Assembly (NCBI RefSeq): GCF_000299355.1 | Contig: NC_018664.1 | Coordinates: 2,712,380 to 2,776,379 of the forward strand | Source of the DNA: Gottschalkia acidurici 9a | GTDB taxonomy: Bacteria; Bacillota; Clostridia; Tissierellales; Gottschalkiaceae | DNA: 64,000 bases | Direction: 5' to 3' | Part shown: in pieces, positions 62,242 through 64,000 of the stretch | Numbering within the stretch: position 1 is the first letter of the stretch | Layout of the letters: the number at the start of each line of letters is the position of its first letter | Notes under the pieces: generated by a model | What the model was told of the DNA's origin: nothing | Databases searched by the model: none | Seen by the model: only the letters and a program-made list of their open reading frames with translations | Program-made: the position numbers and the translations under genes

Positions 62242-64000
62242 TTATTGACCATAAGAAGTTGCCTTTTGATAAAATTCTACGTTTACTTTAAAAAGATCCC
62301 CGTCTATAGTAATATCTAATTTACCCCCTTGAAGTTCAACTATACTCTTTGCTATTGCAAGCCCAAGTCCAGATCCCTCTGTGTTTCTCGAATCATCTCC
62401 TCGTTTAAACCTCTCGAAAATTTCATCTACACCAAAATTTAATTCATGGGATGAAATATTTTTCATTGTAATTATTACTTTTTTATCTTCTTCAATGATA
62501 TCTATATATACTCTAGTATTAGGTTGAGAATACTTTAGTATATTACTTATAAGATTCTCAAATACTCTCCACATCTTATTTCCATCAAGGTCCATATATA
62601 TATTTTGGTTTGAAGTATTAGTTTTAATACTTAATGATGATTTTTTAATTTTTCCTTCGAATTCAGCCATAGCTTGTCTTAGCAAAGCTACTACATCTAC
62701 ACGTTCAATTTTTAAATCTACTTCTCCACTCGATAGTTTAGTTACTTCAAATAAATCATCTATTAAAGTTTTTAATCTTTGTGATTTTCTATCTAATATT
62801 TCTACATACCCTTCAATCTCTTCTTTAGATGAATCTTCTTTTTTTAGTATATTTACATAATTTATTATAGATGTTAGCGGTGTTTTTAAGTCATGAGACA
62901 CATTTGTTATAAGTTCTGTTTTCAGTCTCTCACTTTTAATTTGAGTTTCTAAAGATTTTTTAAATCCTTCCCTCATATGATTTATGTTATATCCTATTTT
63001 AGCTAGTGTTCCGCTTCCTTTTTCCTCTATCTCATAGTTTAAATTACCACTCGATATTTCTTCTATCCCTGTTACTAAATTATTAAGATATGCTATCTTC
63101 CTTAATACATAATTTATAATATATAACATATATACTATAGTAATCATCATAAATGTAATTAAGAATAATTCATTATTAATACCTAGAAATATGATTGAGA
63201 GAATAGCTAGTGCTAAAAATATTAATATAGCTATGAATCCTTTTAATATTATTTTGCTTATATTTTTAGTAAAAAATATATCTTTAGTACTTTTAAAACT
63301 ATTAACTGTTCTTTTCCACAAACTAACACTCCATTGTTGACTTAACTCATCTCTATTTTTATATAGTCTTACAATACACGTTCCATTAAGTATAAAATAA
63401 ATAATGCTTAAAGATATAAATGTGAGCTTTATAAAGTGATCCATATTTAAAGGAAAATAAAAAAAGTTCGCCTCACTTAAATATACGTTCATGATTATTG
63501 CATATACAAATAGTATTGATATTCTTATATCTAAAGGTATCTTCTTGTACTTATTAATAACCTTTTCAAGCCATTCTGGTACTTCTATATATTTTAATAT
63601 TTTTTTCTTTATTATAATCGATATCATAACTATTGCCGAAGTAAATGATACGATCAATAATACTAGTTCTTTAACTAGTCTATCCTTTATTGAATCAATA
63701 TACTTTAAATCTTCATGTATTTGACTATATCCATTTGCTTTTTTAGGCACAACAAAATATCCTTCTAGTCCATGTTCTTCAAATTTTCTTCCATTGTTTA
63801 TAGAGTAATTATAATCACTAGATTTATATGGTATTTTCATGCTAAATATGGAGTTAGTATTTATATATTCTTTAACATCATTTATATTTTTAATATTATC
63901 TATGTTTGTATACGTGTCTTTAGTTTTAGTATTTATAATAAAGTACTTTATATTTTTTTGCTTTTCTATATGTTCTTTTGCTTTTTTATGCTCATCATTC
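62242..64000 (-). CDS. Sensor histidine kinase, N-terminus outside the window
   Basis: The frame is open from 62242 through the window edge, so the ATG at 63840 is probably internal. The visible residues upstream of it (DVKEYINTNSIFSMKIPYKS) continue a soluble extracytoplasmic domain without a break. Then come several TM helices (VLLIVSFTSAIVMISIIIKK; YIINYVLRKIAYL region), a HAMP-like segment, HisKA with its His in LITNVSHDLKTPLTSIINYV and HATPase_c with EGSGLGLAIAKSIVELQGGK. It is probably the second gene of a two-component pair whose regulator lies to the right. Confidence 0.9.
   Translation of the reverse strand, partial: NDEHKKAKEHIEKQKNIKYFIINTKTKDTYTNIDNIKNINDVKEYINTNSIFSMKIPYKSSDYNYSINNGRKFEEHGLEGYFVVPKKANGYSQIHEDLKYIDSIKDRLVKELVLLIVSFTSAIVMISIIIKKKILKYIEVPEWLEKVINKYKKIPLDIRISILFVYAIIMNVYLSEANFFYFPLNMDHFIKLTFISLSIIYFILNGTCIVRLYKNRDELSQQWSVSLWKRTVNSFKSTKDIFFTKNISKIILKGFIAILIFLALAILSIIFLGINNELFLITFMMITIVYMLYIINYVLRKIAYLNNLVTGIEEISSGNLNYEIEEKGSGTLAKIGYNINHMREGFKKSLETQIKSERLKTELITNVSHDLKTPLTSIINYVNILKKEDSSKEEIEGYVEILDRKSQRLKTLIDDLFEVTKLSSGEVDLKIERVDVVALLRQAMAEFEGKIKKSSLSIKTNTSNQNIYMDLDGNKMWRVFENLISNILKYSQPNTRVYIDIIEEDKKVIITMKNISSHELNFGVDEIFERFKRGDDSRNTEGSGLGLAIAKSIVELQGGKLDITIDGDLFKVNVEFYQKATSYGQ

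Noticed and set aside
1-64000. CRISPR arrays, tRNA or rRNA genes, restriction or abortive-infection systems
   Set aside because: No regularly spaced repeats, tRNA-like cloverleaf or known defence genes were seen; TnpB is the only RNA-guided nuclease and it is partial.

Overview
The window is AT-rich DNA from a Firmicute of the class Clostridia, probably Peptostreptococcaceae-like or a relative. The evidence is strong AGGAGG ribosome sites, frequent TTG/GTG starts, stable stem-plus-U-run terminators, TTGACA/TATAAT promoters, riboswitch-led operons, many two-component systems and 2-hydroxyacyl-CoA dehydratase-type proteins. The species cannot be fixed from the sequence alone. I found no rRNA, tRNA, CRISPR array or replication origin.

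0-9 kb: the left end cuts an IS200/IS605 element (tnpA plus the start of tnpB). It is followed by a chemoreceptor, a TetR/DJ-1 divergent pair with a textbook operator-promoter, an acetate-type transporter and an unassigned multi-pass membrane protein. The leader of that membrane protein holds an ORF-less group I intron on the minus strand, with IS605-like or omega-RNA-like hairpins on its 3' side. A GNAT-like protein follows.

9-19 kb: an FMN riboswitch controls ribD-ribE-ribBA-ribH. Next come an HD-GYP gene and two XRE regulators, one of which starts with AUU and is easily missed. On the minus strand a preQ1-I riboswitch leads an operon that begins with a 2-hydroxyacyl-CoA-dehydratase-like Fe-S protein and its ATP-dependent activase, then queD-queE-queC. 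This unexpected pairing is the best candidate for an undescribed function here.

19-37 kb: RlmL-type rRNA methyltransferase, an OmpR-type two-component system, a DUF4342 protein, an ABC-2 exporter, a DEAD-box helicase, an unlisted 55-residue zinc-ribbon protein and a second chemoreceptor. Then comes a LiaRS-type two-component system followed by an ABC exporter whose Shine-Dalgarno lies inside a perfect terminator hairpin. A TraB-type protein and an M20 amidohydrolase follow.

37-48 kb: two paralogous MASE3-PAS-histidine kinases flank a sulfate ABC transporter operon (sbp-cysT-cysW-cysA), a divergent AraC regulator and a PNPOx-like protein. The sbp/araC intergenic region carries two related palindromes.

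48-64 kb: RecQ, then a long minus-strand island holding ArsS-type radical SAM protein, two TIGR04282/TIGR04283-type glycosyltransferases, an MtnK-like kinase, two TVP38 membrane proteins, an HdrD-like Fe-S protein and two rhodanese lipoproteins. An iron alcohol dehydrogenase and an amino acid permease follow. Decayed fragments of a permease, rhodaneses and an ECF sigma factor are scattered at 58.0-58.2 and 61.2-61.8 kb. The right edge cuts a histidine kinase gene.
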